Positions 6,672-12,558 of a stretch of DNA of 17,294 nucleotides are shown here, piece after piece. The position numbers were made by a program, and so were the translations under genes. Each line of letters starts with the position of its first letter. Position 1 is the stretch's first letter. The DNA is from an uncultured Eubacteriales bacterium (GTDB lineage Bacteria > Bacillota > Clostridia > Oscillospirales > Oscillospiraceae), in contig UQQF01000043.1 in assembly GCA_900543085.1 (NCBI GenBank), positions 1-17,294 on the forward strand. Reading direction: 5' to 3'. Below the pieces are notes generated by a model. The model worked only from the letters and a program-made list of their open reading frames with translations. It had not been told where the DNA came from and searched no databases.

Positions 6672-6774
6672 GGGTTTCCATGGAATTTAACTGTAAGCCG
6701 GCGCTTCTGCGTGAAGCCATAGTTGCCGGCTATGGAAAAGTATTCAGACAAAGTATTTGCTATTCGAAGCCGCC

Positions 6775-6783
6775 TGATATAAA
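6775..6783 (+). promoter_or_regulatory. Possible extended -10 promoter of the alpha/beta hydrolase
   Basis: TGATATAAA at 6775-6783 forms an extended -10 box. No good -35 is present at 16-18 bases. It implies a leader of about 105 bases with several small stems (for example CTCGCC 6851-6856 with GGCGAG 6863-6868) just before the ribosome binding site. Confidence 0.35.
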
Positions 6784-6895
6784 TTACTGTGTAAAGACAA
6801 GGGAGCAGTGCGCTCAAGCCGTCGGGGACGCGCTCAGCGCTTCGCAACGGCTCGCCTCTCCGGGCGAGGGGAAACACACGAAAGGAGCAATTTGG

Positions 6896-7897
6896 ATGTT
6901 TGCAGAAGAAAAGCTCTCGCTGGCCGAGGACTGGGACAAGACCTTCCCGAGAAGCGGCAAGACCGTCCACCGCAAGGTGACATTCCACAACCGCTACGGT
7001 ATCACGCTTGCGGCGGATATGTACACGCCCAAGGGGGAGGACGGCCCATTCGCCGCCATCGCAGTCTGCGGGCCCTTCGGCGCGGTAAAGGAGCAGTGCT
7101 CCGGGCTATACGCGCAGACGATGGCGGAGCGCGGTTTCCTTACGATCGCGTTCGACCCGAGCTTCACAGGCGAGAGCGGAGGGCGGCCGCGATACATGGC
7201 CTCGCCGGACATCAACACCGAGGACTTTCAGGCAGCGGTCGATTTCCTCTCCGTGCAGGAGAACGTGGACAGCGAGCGCATCGGACTCATCGGAATCTGC
7301 GGCTGGGGCGGGCTGGCGCTAAACGCCGCGGCGCTCGACACGCGCGTCAAGGCCACGGCGGCAAGCACGATGTACGACATGTCCCGCGTGGGCGCGAAGG
7401 GCTACTTTGACGAGTTTGACAGCGAGCAGGCCCGGCACGGGCGGCGCGAGATGTTCAACGCTCAGCGCACCGCCGACTACAGGAGCGGCGGGTACAAGCG
7501 TGCCGGCGGCGTGGTCGATCCCCTGCCGGAGGACGCGCCGTTCTTCGTAAGGGACTACTACGACTACTACAAGACCCCGCGCGGCTATCACGCGCGCAGC
7601 CTCAACTCAAACGAGGGCTGGAACGTGACCGGCACGATGAGCTTCATGAACCAGCCCATCCTGGCCTACACGAACGAGATACGCTCGGCCGTGCTCATCA
7701 TGCACGGAGACAAGGCGCACTCCTTCTACATGGGGCGCGACGCCTATGAGCACATGCTGGACGGCAACCCCGTTCCCGAGAACAAGGCGTTCCTCGCCAT
7801 TCCCGGCGCGGTACACACCGACCTCTACGACGGCGGCGGAAAGAACACAATTCCGTTTGACAAGCTGGAGGACTTTTTCAGAGAGAACCTCAAATGA
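6896..7897 (+). CDS. Alpha/beta hydrolase, dienelactone-hydrolase-like, probable Cys nucleophile
   Basis: A 333-residue cytoplasmic hydrolase of the alpha/beta superfamily. The strand-turn-helix 'nucleophile elbow' reads GLIGICGWGGLALNAAAL with Cys135 in place of the usual Ser. This GxCxxGG form occurs in YcjY/DLH-like hydrolases. The acid is probably Asp272 (VLIMHGDKAHS) and the base His307 (GAVHTDLYDGG), in the expected order. ATTVSTMYD-like text after the elbow (ATAASTMYDMSRV) is characteristic of the same subgroup. The start is ATG 6896, preceded by AAAGGAG (6881-6887) at eight bases; the longer frame from 6680 crosses the promoter region and is not credible. A strong terminator follows 10 bases after the stop. 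The natural substrate is unknown; family members cleave esters or lactones. The gene is a single unit divergent from the small hypothetical gene. Confidence 0.88.
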   Translation: MFAEEKLSLAEDWDKTFPRSGKTVHRKVTFHNRYGITLAADMYTPKGEDGPFAAIAVCGPFGAVKEQCSGLYAQTMAERGFLTIAFDPSFTGESGGRPRYMASPDINTEDFQAAVDFLSVQENVDSERIGLIGICGWGGLALNAAALDTRVKATAASTMYDMSRVGAKGYFDEFDSEQARHGRREMFNAQRTADYRSGGYKRAGGVVDPLPEDAPFFVRDYYDYYKTPRGYHARSLNSNEGWNVTGTMSFMNQPILAYTNEIRSAVLIMHGDKAHSFYMGRDAYEHMLDGNPVPENKAFLAIPGAVHTDLYDGGGKNTIPFDKLEDFFRENLK

Positions 7898-7906
7898 GCG
7901 CCTTAT

Positions 7907-7939
7907 AAAAATGAGCCCGTGTACCGGGCTCATTTTTTT
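7907..7939 (+). terminator. Intrinsic terminator of the alpha/beta hydrolase gene
   Basis: A 13-bp stem (AAAAATGAGCCCG 7907-7919 with 7925-7937, loop TGTAC) ends in a run of seven T. It is fully intact immediately left of the IS30 element. Confidence 0.92.
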
Positions 7940-7953
7940 ATCTGGCCGGTGAA

Positions 7954-9030
7954 TTAAACTATCAAGTGCAACACTTTAATGAAATAAAAGAGTTCATACA
8001 GAGCCCCAAGTGGTAGAATGGAGTAACCACACAACAAAACACCAGGAGGGGACTGTATGAACTACCACCATCTTACCATAGAAGAGCGCTCTTGTATACG
8101 AAAATATTACGTCGATGGTCTGAGCTACCGCGAAATCGCCCGGCTGATCGGCAGAAACGTCAGCACGGTGTCGAGGGAGATACGCCGCAACTGCACCCAC
8201 ATGTACGACATCCCCACCTACTACCCGCACACAGCCCAAAAGAAATATCTGCTGCGACGCTCCTATTGCCATCGTGGGATGTTCCGTTCGCAGGAAGTGA
8301 TTGAGTACATAAACGAGAAGCTGCGGGCTACATGGTCACCTGAACAGATAGCCTGCACGCCGTGTGAGCTGAAGATGCCCAGCTGGAGGACTATTTACCG
8401 CTGGATCTATGAGAAATACCTTGTAAACGGGAACCTGAAAGTGCTGCGGCGCAAGGGGAAGAGCCATGGAAGCAAGGAAACGCGCGGAAAATACAGCAAG
8501 GGCAAGTCCATACGCAAACGGGACAAGTCCGTGTACAGCCGGAAAGAAGCCGGCCACTGGTAAGCGGATACGGTCGTAAGCGGCCAGGGCAAGAGCAGGG
8601 CCTGCTTTGCCACTCTGGCGGAACGCAAGACGCGCTTTTACATTGCCGTGAAGATGCCGGATTGGCGGGCAGAGACCATGGAGAACGCAATTGTGGCTGC
8701 GTTGTCTGCCTTTCCGCCCCAGCTGGTCAAGACGATCACCTGCGACCGCGGCGCTGAATTTGCCAACTGGCGCAAAATTGAGGAACGGCTGCACTGCGAG
8801 GTATATTTTGCTGACCCCTATTGTGCATGGCAGAAAGGCACAAACGAGAATCTCAATGGTCTGCTCCGGGAGTTTTATCCGAAAGGCAGGAATCTATCCC
8901 GTGTCGCTCCCGCCACGCTAAAACGAAACCTGGCGTTAATCAACGCCAGGCCTCGCAAAGTTTTGAACTTCCATTCTCCCCAGGAGCTGTGGGACTTTGA
9001 GCTCAACTCCTGTTGCACTTAGTTTGACAA
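7954..9030 (+). mobile_element. IS30-family insertion sequence (defective)
   Basis: About 1.08 kb containing one IS30-type transposase frame. The ends share the inverted core AAGTGCAACA (7964-7973 and, reversed, 9011-9020). Further out TTAAACT on the left matches TCAAACT on the right with a three-base offset, so the ends are imperfect. The outer limits are therefore approximate. The left flank is the intact hydrolase terminator. The right flank starts in the middle of a Crp/Fnr coding sequence. I could not identify a target-site duplication, which fits a deletion on the left side after insertion. Confidence 0.85.
8057..9022 (+). pseudogene. IS30-family transposase with one in-frame stop
   Basis: The frame from ATG 8057 to TAG 9020-9022 is 321 codons, normal length for IS30 transposases, interrupted only by TAA at 8561-8563 (codon 169). 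The N-terminus has the IS30 helix-turn-helix (HLTIEERSCIRKYYVDGLS, then REIARLIGRNVSTVSREIRR). After the stop, in the same frame, come the DDE residues: Asp171 (ADTVVSG), Asp230 (TCDRGAEFANW) and Glu264 (KGTNENLNGLLREFYP), with 33 residues between the last two as expected. Codon 169 is normally Glu in the GHWE motif, so a single GAA to TAA change explains it. AGGAGG at 8044-8049 serves as ribosome binding site. Without readthrough, the product keeps the DNA-binding half but no catalytic residue, and could act at most as a binding-only inhibitor. Confidence 0.92.
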
Positions 9031-9264
9031 ATCACTGTCATGGCCTCGCGCAACAGCCGTCAGGAGAACGGCGTGACCTGGCTGGCAGACCGCATAACGC
9101 AGAACCAGATGGCGGACATGCTGTTCATTAACCGCATAACCTGCCTTAATGAGCTGCACAAGCTTGAGGATCTGGGGCTTATTACGCTGCAACGCAGCCG
9201 CATAGGCATCGCGGACATGCACGGGCTTGCGGAGTACCGTCAGGCCTGCGGCGAGGCTCGCTGA
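9031..9264 (+). pseudogene. 5'-truncated Crp/Fnr-family regulator (C-terminal HTH only)
   Basis: The open frame that begins inside the IS30 end reads ITVMASRNSRQENGVTWLADR and then a Crp-type winged helix: ITQNQMADMLFINRITCLNE, LHKLEDLGLITLQRSRIGI. It terminates normally with TGA at 9262-9264. The cyclic-nucleotide-like sensor domain (normally ~140 residues) is absent, and no matching sequence occurs to the left of the IS, where only ~14 bases separate it from a terminator. So the 5' part was removed, presumably by IS-mediated deletion. An internal ATG at 9040 could still start a 74-residue HTH-only peptide, but no ribosome binding site is visible. The next gene starts two bases after this stop, indicating that the regulator was the first gene of an operon with the ThiF-like and NifU-like genes. 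Confidence 0.8.
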
Positions 9265-9265
9265 C

Positions 9266-10003
9266 ATGCCGGGAGGTAGATACGAGCGCCAGCTTCCGCT
9301 GATCGGGGCGGACGGCCAAGCCCGGCTGCTGGCGTCCCGGGTGGCGATAATAGGGCAGGGAGCTCTGGGAACGGCGTCGGCGTCGTACCTGGCGCGCGCC
9401 GGCGTGGGCAGCCTGCTGCTGGTTGACGACGATCGCGTAGAGCTGAGCAACCTGCAGCGCCAGAGCCTTTTCGATGAATACGATGTAGGCGCGAGCAAGG
9501 CGGTGACCGCACGAGACCGTCTCAGGCGTATCAACTCCGAGATAGAGGTCGAAGCGTGTACGGGCAGACTCGACGTGGACAACGCGGACGCGATACTGTC
9601 CGGCGCAGATCTCGTCGTGGACGGCACCGACAACCTGGCCGCGCGAGAGCTGATAAACCGGTGGTGCGTGGAGCACCGTGTGCCGTGGATCTACGGCGGT
9701 GTGGCCGGAGGGCGCGGCATGACGATGAACATCCTGCCCGGCGGTCCTTGCTTTAAATGCCTCATGCCTGGAGGCGCGATGGAGGGCGACAACGCCAGAA
9801 CCAGCGGCATATTCAGCACGACCGCTGCGCTGATTGCCGCCATACAGTGTACGGAAGCTGTAAAAATACTTGCCCGAGGCGTGAACGACGCTTCGGTGCG
9901 CCGCACGCTGCTCTATATAGATTTGGCGGAAAATAACTTTGAACAGCACGCCGTGACCCGTCTGCCGGGATGCAGCGTATGTGGAGGAAACCATGGCAAC
10001 TGA
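9266..10003 (+). CDS. ThiF/MoeB/HesA-family E1-like adenylyltransferase
   Basis: A 245-residue member of the ThiF/MoeB/HesA family, enzymes that use ATP to adenylate the C-terminal Gly of a small beta-grasp protein. The nucleotide site is complete: GQGALG (30-35), VDDDRVELSNLQRQ with Asp54, Asn62, Arg65 and Gln66, Lys78 (GASKA), and GTDN with Asp122. The zinc site is complete: Cys162/Cys165 (GPCFKC) and Cys236/Cys239 at the C-terminus. Where MoeB/ThiF carry a conserved Cys in a CxxxGV segment, this protein reads DNARTSGIF, so that thiol is missing. ATG 9266 begins two bases after the Fnr remnant's stop, with GCGAGG (9251-9256) upstream; the earlier ATG 9227 lies in the remnant. Its stop overlaps the next gene by 11 bp. 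No ThiS/MoaD-like partner is present in the window. Partner and pathway are unknown. Confidence 0.88.
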   Translation: MPGGRYERQLPLIGADGQARLLASRVAIIGQGALGTASASYLARAGVGSLLLVDDDRVELSNLQRQSLFDEYDVGASKAVTARDRLRRINSEIEVEACTGRLDVDNADAILSGADLVVDGTDNLAARELINRWCVEHRVPWIYGGVAGGRGMTMNILPGGPCFKCLMPGGAMEGDNARTSGIFSTTAALIAAIQCTEAVKILARGVNDASVRRTLLYIDLAENNFEQHAVTRLPGCSVCGGNHGN

Positions 10004-10448
10004 TATTGAAAAAATGCTCAGACTTGTGACCGAACGTGTAGGCACGCGTCTGCCGGAGTCAATACAGGCTGAAAGCGTCATGCAGGACGAGGAGGGTCAT
10101 GTGTATCTGCGCCTGGCCATCGCCGTGCACCGCGATATAATAACCGAAATCGGCTACTACGCCCATCCGGACGTCTCCGTAGACGTCGCGGCTACGATGG
10201 CCGCCCTGACGCAGCTGGCCAGGGGCAAGGCGATAATGGCGGCAAGCATGATAACTGCCGGGGCAATTGCGGCCGAGCTGAGCGACGGAGACCGGTTGGA
10301 TGAGGAGAACCTTGACGCCGTAAATATGGCTGCGCTGATGCTCCGCGAATGCCTGCGAAACTATTCCGCAAGCTACAACCGGGCTCGGGCAGAGCGGCTG
10401 AAAAAACGCGACGGCTCAGAGCAAGCCGCCGATGGAGAGAGAACCTGA
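9993..10448 (+). CDS. NifU/SufU-fold protein lacking the scaffold cysteines
   Basis: A 151-residue protein whose middle aligns by eye with the iron-sulfur scaffold domain of NifU/SufU. YLRLAIAVHRDIITEIGYYA corresponds to the strand pair before the second scaffold Cys, and VAATMAALTQLARGKAIMAAS corresponds to the helix 'AsaSmmtqaikGKdi..A'. NMAALMLRECLRNY corresponds to the last helix that carries the third Cys (C..L...al..y). The metal-binding cysteines are absent at all three places; the sole Cys (in RECL) is not at a scaffold position. So cluster assembly in the usual way is unlikely. ATG 9993 is preceded by TGGAGG (9982-9987) at five bases; a GTG at 9981 is less likely. It overlaps the ThiF-like gene by 11 bp, implying translational coupling. 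The charged C-terminal tail is unconserved-looking. Fold assignment is inference. Confidence 0.7.
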   Translation: MATDIEKMLRLVTERVGTRLPESIQAESVMQDEEGHVYLRLAIAVHRDIITEIGYYAHPDVSVDVAATMAALTQLARGKAIMAASMITAGAIAAELSDGDRLDEENLDAVNMAALMLRECLRNYSASYNRARAERLKKRDGSEQAADGERT

Positions 10449-10454
10449 AAAGCA

Positions 10455-10493
10455 ATATCCCCCGTGGCGCAACCAAAACGCCCCGGGGGATAT
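10455..10493 (+). terminator. Long hairpin after the ThiF/NifU-like operon
   Basis: ATATCCCCCG (10455-10464) pairs perfectly with CGGGGGATAT (10484-10493). Inside it GGCG (10466-10469) pairs with CGCC (10479-10482). It starts seven bases after the stop codon. No T-tract follows, so it is either a weak terminator or a 3' protective structure. Confidence 0.5.
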
Positions 10494-10729
10494 CTATATC
10501 CTCCCGTCCCAATCGACCCTCCCGCCGGGAGGCAGAAAAAAAGAAAAGGAGCTGCGAAGGGCGCAGCGTGAAGAAAAGATATTGGGACACCAGAGATAAA
10601 GACGCTGACACGGAAGGAGCGGACGCACCGTATTTGCACCAGAGCCGCAGCCCGTGTGCTGCGCCCTGCCGGGGGCTTCCTGCGGAAAGCGGACGATTGC
10701 CCGCAGTGTTCCGGCTCCTGTCAATCAAC

Positions 10730-10829
10730 GCAGGGGAAGCTGAACTTCCCCTGCGCTGGCTGCCGCCAGCTACCCCTTTGTGGACTTACCGCACGGGAAC
10801 ACCTTGCGCTGCAAGCTGTTCCCGTGCGG
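10730..10829. repeat. Array of three adjacent stem-loops
   Basis: Stem 1: 10730-10739 with 10745-10754, perfect 10 bp, loop CTGAA. Stem 2 follows directly: GCTGGC 10755-10760 with GCCAGC 10765-10770, loop TGCC. Stem 3: CCGCACGGGAACA 10789-10801 with 10817-10829 (13 bp), continued after one C-C mismatch by CTTGC 10803-10807 with GCAAG 10811-10815. None is followed by a T-tract. Such clustered stems are common in transfer or replication origins of mobile elements, but this function is inference. Confidence 0.7.
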
Positions 10830-10876
10830 CAAGTTTTACAATAGGCCGCTATACTTTTCTGAGACGATGAAGTATA

Positions 10877-11668
10877 ATGAAGTCAACGAAAAACCGGAAT
10901 TTTACAGCGAGGTGTAAAAGGTTGAACTATGCTGAATATGGGAAAGGAAATAGTAATGTAATTATCTTCCTACATGGAGGTGGTTTGTCATGGTGGAATT
11001 ACAAAGAAATTGCTGAAATGCTACAAACGAATTATCATATAATTATACCTATATTAGACGGTCATGCAGGAAGTGATAAACGATTTACAACGATAGAAAA
11101 TAACGCTTTAGAGATTATAGAATTTATAAATGATAAACTGGATGGTTCTGTTTTATTGATTGGAGGACTATCACTTGGAGGACAGATTTTACTTGAAATT
11201 TTATCTCATCGTAAGGATATATGTAAGTATGCAATAGTGGAAAGCGCACTTGTAATACCCTCAAAATTCACATATTTTATGATTAAGCCTGTGTTTGGGA
11301 GTTGTTATGGTTTGATAAAGTATAAATGGTTTTCAAAATTACAATTCAAATCATTACGAATAAAGCAGCATTTGTTTGATAATTATTACAAAGATACTTG
11401 TGCAATAACAAAGGGCGATATGATTGCTTTTTTACAGGAAAACTCATTATATTCCTTAAAAGATGGGATTGAAGAGAGCGAAGCAATAGTTCATATTTTT
11501 GTCGGAGAAAAAGAAAATCACTCAATGAAAAAATCAGCAGAACTAATTCATAAAAAACTACAGAATAGTTCTATACAAGTTCTTCCTAATATGTACCATG
11601 GAGAGTTTTCAATAAACCATGCAGATGATTATGTAAGAAGACTATTAGAAATAATAGAACAAAGATAA
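10877..11668 (+). CDS. AT-rich alpha/beta hydrolase, horizontally acquired
   Basis: A 263-residue alpha/beta hydrolase in DNA visibly far richer in A and T than every other gene here (codons such as AAA, ATA, TTA, AAT dominate). The oxyanion segment is FLHGGGLSWWNYK (His33-Gly36), and the nucleophile elbow is GGLSLGG with Ser99. The catalytic His is probably His241 (PNMYHGEFS), with an acid in the VGEKENH region. Substrate is unknown; such proteins are frequent cargo of Firmicutes mobile elements. ATG 10877 has no good ribosome binding site and sits in a TATAAT-like string. The in-frame TTG at 10922 (codon 16) has GAGGTG seven bases upstream and would give a protein starting MNYAEYGKG, which I consider at least as likely. 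Flanked by the hairpin array and element debris, it is the only intact gene of that segment. Confidence 0.85.
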   Translation: MKSTKNRNFTARCKRLNYAEYGKGNSNVIIFLHGGGLSWWNYKEIAEMLQTNYHIIIPILDGHAGSDKRFTTIENNALEIIEFINDKLDGSVLLIGGLSLGGQILLEILSHRKDICKYAIVESALVIPSKFTYFMIKPVFGSCYGLIKYKWFSKLQFKSLRIKQHLFDNYYKDTCAITKGDMIAFLQENSLYSLKDGIEESEAIVHIFVGEKENHSMKKSAELIHKKLQNSSIQVLPNMYHGEFSINHADDYVRRLLEIIEQR

Positions 11669-11740
11669 ATCCTAATTTATTGGGCCACCCTGACCCGTAC
11701 TTTCAAAACTGAATACCAGCCGCCTACCAGCGGCACCACC

Positions 11741-11777
11741 GAGCAGGAAATTTTGAAACAGGTTCCCTGCTCTTTTT
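11741..11777 (+). terminator. Terminator-like hairpin downstream of the AT-rich hydrolase
   Basis: GAGCAGG (11741-11747) pairs with CCTGCTC (11766-11772), extended by AA/TT across a one-base bulge, then five T. The loop is long (about 15 bases). It lies 72 bases after the hydrolase stop and may end its transcript. Confidence 0.6.
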
Positions 11778-11919
11778 ATGCCAGGACGCCGGGAAAAAGG
11801 AGGACGCTACTTGCCATGCCCGACTTTGATGTGAAAATCGTCACACCGAAGCCACGCCGCTGCCACACGCCGTAAAAACAAAACTGCCACAGGGCGAAGC
11901 TCACTCGCCTAAAAATCGT

Positions 11920-12064
11920 CGTCGCGAACGATACGAAGTTCGCGCAAAAGAAAAAAACCAAATTGAAGCCCAGCGCAGCGGGTTCAATTTGGAAAGGAGG
12001 AGCGACGGAGTGAGTGAGAGATGGCGTTTATTCGGAACGAAAAAACGCCGTCGCGAACGATACG
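11920..12064. repeat. Pair of 16-bp direct repeats with inverted arms
   Basis: CGTCGCGAACGATACG occurs at 11920-11935 and again at 12049-12064. Each copy is followed by a segment that can pair back, but with different bases. The first has CGCGAAC with GTTCGCG, the second CGTCGCG (12049-12055) with CGCGACG (12070-12076). The second copy ends three bases from the encoded CCA end of the tRNA. This fits core or arm sites of a site-specific recombinase, or two copies of a protein-binding stem-loop; neither is proved. Confidence 0.65.
11951..11992 (-). terminator. Intrinsic terminator reading from the tRNA-Gly side
   Basis: On the minus strand a perfect 10-bp stem (CCAAATTGAA 11992-11983 with TTCAATTTGG 11967-11958) is followed by seven T (11957-11951), then CTTTT. 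It is the first T-tailed hairpin downstream of tRNA-Gly on its strand and could end the tRNA precursor. Confidence 0.75.
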
Positions 12065-12079
12065 CAGTCCGCGACGACG

Positions 12080-12153
12080 TGGAGCGGGTGAAGGGAATCG
12101 AACCCTCGTATCCAGCTTGGAAGGCTGGTGTTCTACCATTGAACTACACCCGC
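12080..12153 (-). tRNA. tRNA-Gly (anticodon TCC), CCA encoded
   Basis: On the minus strand the acceptor GCGGGTG (12153-12147) pairs with CACCCGC (12090-12084). The discriminator is T at 12083, followed by a genomically encoded CCA (12082-12080). The D arm is TAGTTCAATGGTAGAACA-like. The anticodon stem CCAGC/GCTGG encloses CTTCCAA with anticodon TCC, and the T arm contains GAGGGTTCGATTCCCTT. All four arms close without mismatch, and the body is 71 bases, as usual for tRNA-Gly. Its 3' end borders the presumed element relic. Confidence 0.97.
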
Positions 12154-12196
12154 GTGCCAAAGTAGTTTAACACTTTCGGCGCCGGTTGTCAACGGT

Positions 12197-12541
12197 TTAT
12201 AGCACAATTATCGTGATGCCGTTATTCGCGCGCTCCAGGTCGCTGTCCTGACGCAGCTCGCCGCACTTGGCAAAGGCTGCGCGGGTGGCCTCGTCGAAGA
12301 TGGAAAACCGCTCGCCGGGGATGTAGTCCGCTATGCGCTTTTGCCGCTTCATGCGCTCCAGGTACGCGCGCACCTCCACGCGTATCTTGCCGCCCTTGCC
12401 GTGCGAGCCGTAGCCGTGGACTATCTTCACGCACCTGATGCCCGTGCGCCGCGCGTTCTCGATCTCGTTGGTCGTGCGCTTGACGGCCTGATCGGCGGTC
12501 GGCATGTCATACTTTATGTTAACTTCTCTGAGAGAGCCCAT
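12197..12541 (-). CDS. Stand-alone Smr-domain protein
   Basis: A 114-residue protein consisting of little more than an Smr (small MutS-related) domain. The opening strand and helix read VNIKYDMPTADQAVKRTTNEIENARR, the core motif is IVHGYGSHGKGGKIRVEVRAYLE (about residues 40-62), and the domain ends ANNGITIIVL. Smr domains nick or cleave nucleic acids; recent work links several to mRNA cleavage at stalled ribosomes. The HGxGxHG-like motif and the conserved Gly-rich turn are intact, while the usual LDLHG segment at the N-terminus reads IKYDMP. ATG 12541 is used because GAGGT lies six bases upstream; the longer TTG start overlaps that site. It lies 54 bases downstream of the DUF1846 gene on the same strand, separated by a strong hairpin, so it is probably co-transcribed at reduced level. 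Confidence 0.85.
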   Translation of the reverse strand: MGSLREVNIKYDMPTADQAVKRTTNEIENARRTGIRCVKIVHGYGSHGKGGKIRVEVRAYLERMKRQKRIADYIPGERFSIFDEATRAAFAKCGELRQDSDLERANNGITIIVL

Positions 12542-12558
12542 AATGTACCTCAAAATAC

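Larger units (their letters stand above)
10449..10876. other. Non-coding stretch, probable left part of a relict integrative element
   Basis: This 428-base region after the NifU-like gene has no credible gene. Frames that cross it are Cys- and Arg-rich low-quality translations without ribosome binding sites. It holds the operon-end hairpin (10455-10493), an A-rich stretch near 10530-10550, and three consecutive strong hairpins (10730-10829). Base composition drops sharply at about 10860, where the AT-rich gene begins. I interpret 10500-12079 as the remains of a tRNA-associated element, but no integrase, relaxase or excisionase is left to prove it. Confidence 0.4.
11669..12079. other. Non-coding relic between the AT-rich gene and tRNA-Gly
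   Basis: This 411-base region returns to high GC after about 11680. It holds two terminator-like hairpins (11741-11777 plus strand, 11951-11992 minus strand), a 16-bp direct repeat (11920-11935 and 12049-12064), and a GGCGTTT/AAACGCC stem (12023-12029 with 12043-12049). A 19-codon frame (11816-11875, ATG to TAA) has GGAGG 12 bases upstream and could be the start of a gene now truncated. AAGGAGG at 11994-12000 has no credible gene behind it: the frame from ATG 12021 runs into the tRNA. The left-over signals without genes are what a decayed element would look like. Confidence 0.45.

Noticed and set aside
9024..9029. Perfect TTGACA at the right end of the IS30 element as an outward promoter
   Set aside because: No -10 box lies at 16-18 bases (CGCGCA region), so a hybrid promoter is not formed at this junction.
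10500..10525. Possible attachment-site duplicate of the tRNA-Gly 3' end near CAATCGACCCTC
   Set aside because: Only about 10 bases resemble the T-arm sequence and one base is missing; too short to call an att site.
12021..12153. Short protein beginning at ATG 12021 behind AAGGAGG
   Set aside because: It reads through the tRNA-Gly gene on the opposite strand, giving the well-known spurious GNRTL-type peptide, and the Shine-Dalgarno distance is too long.
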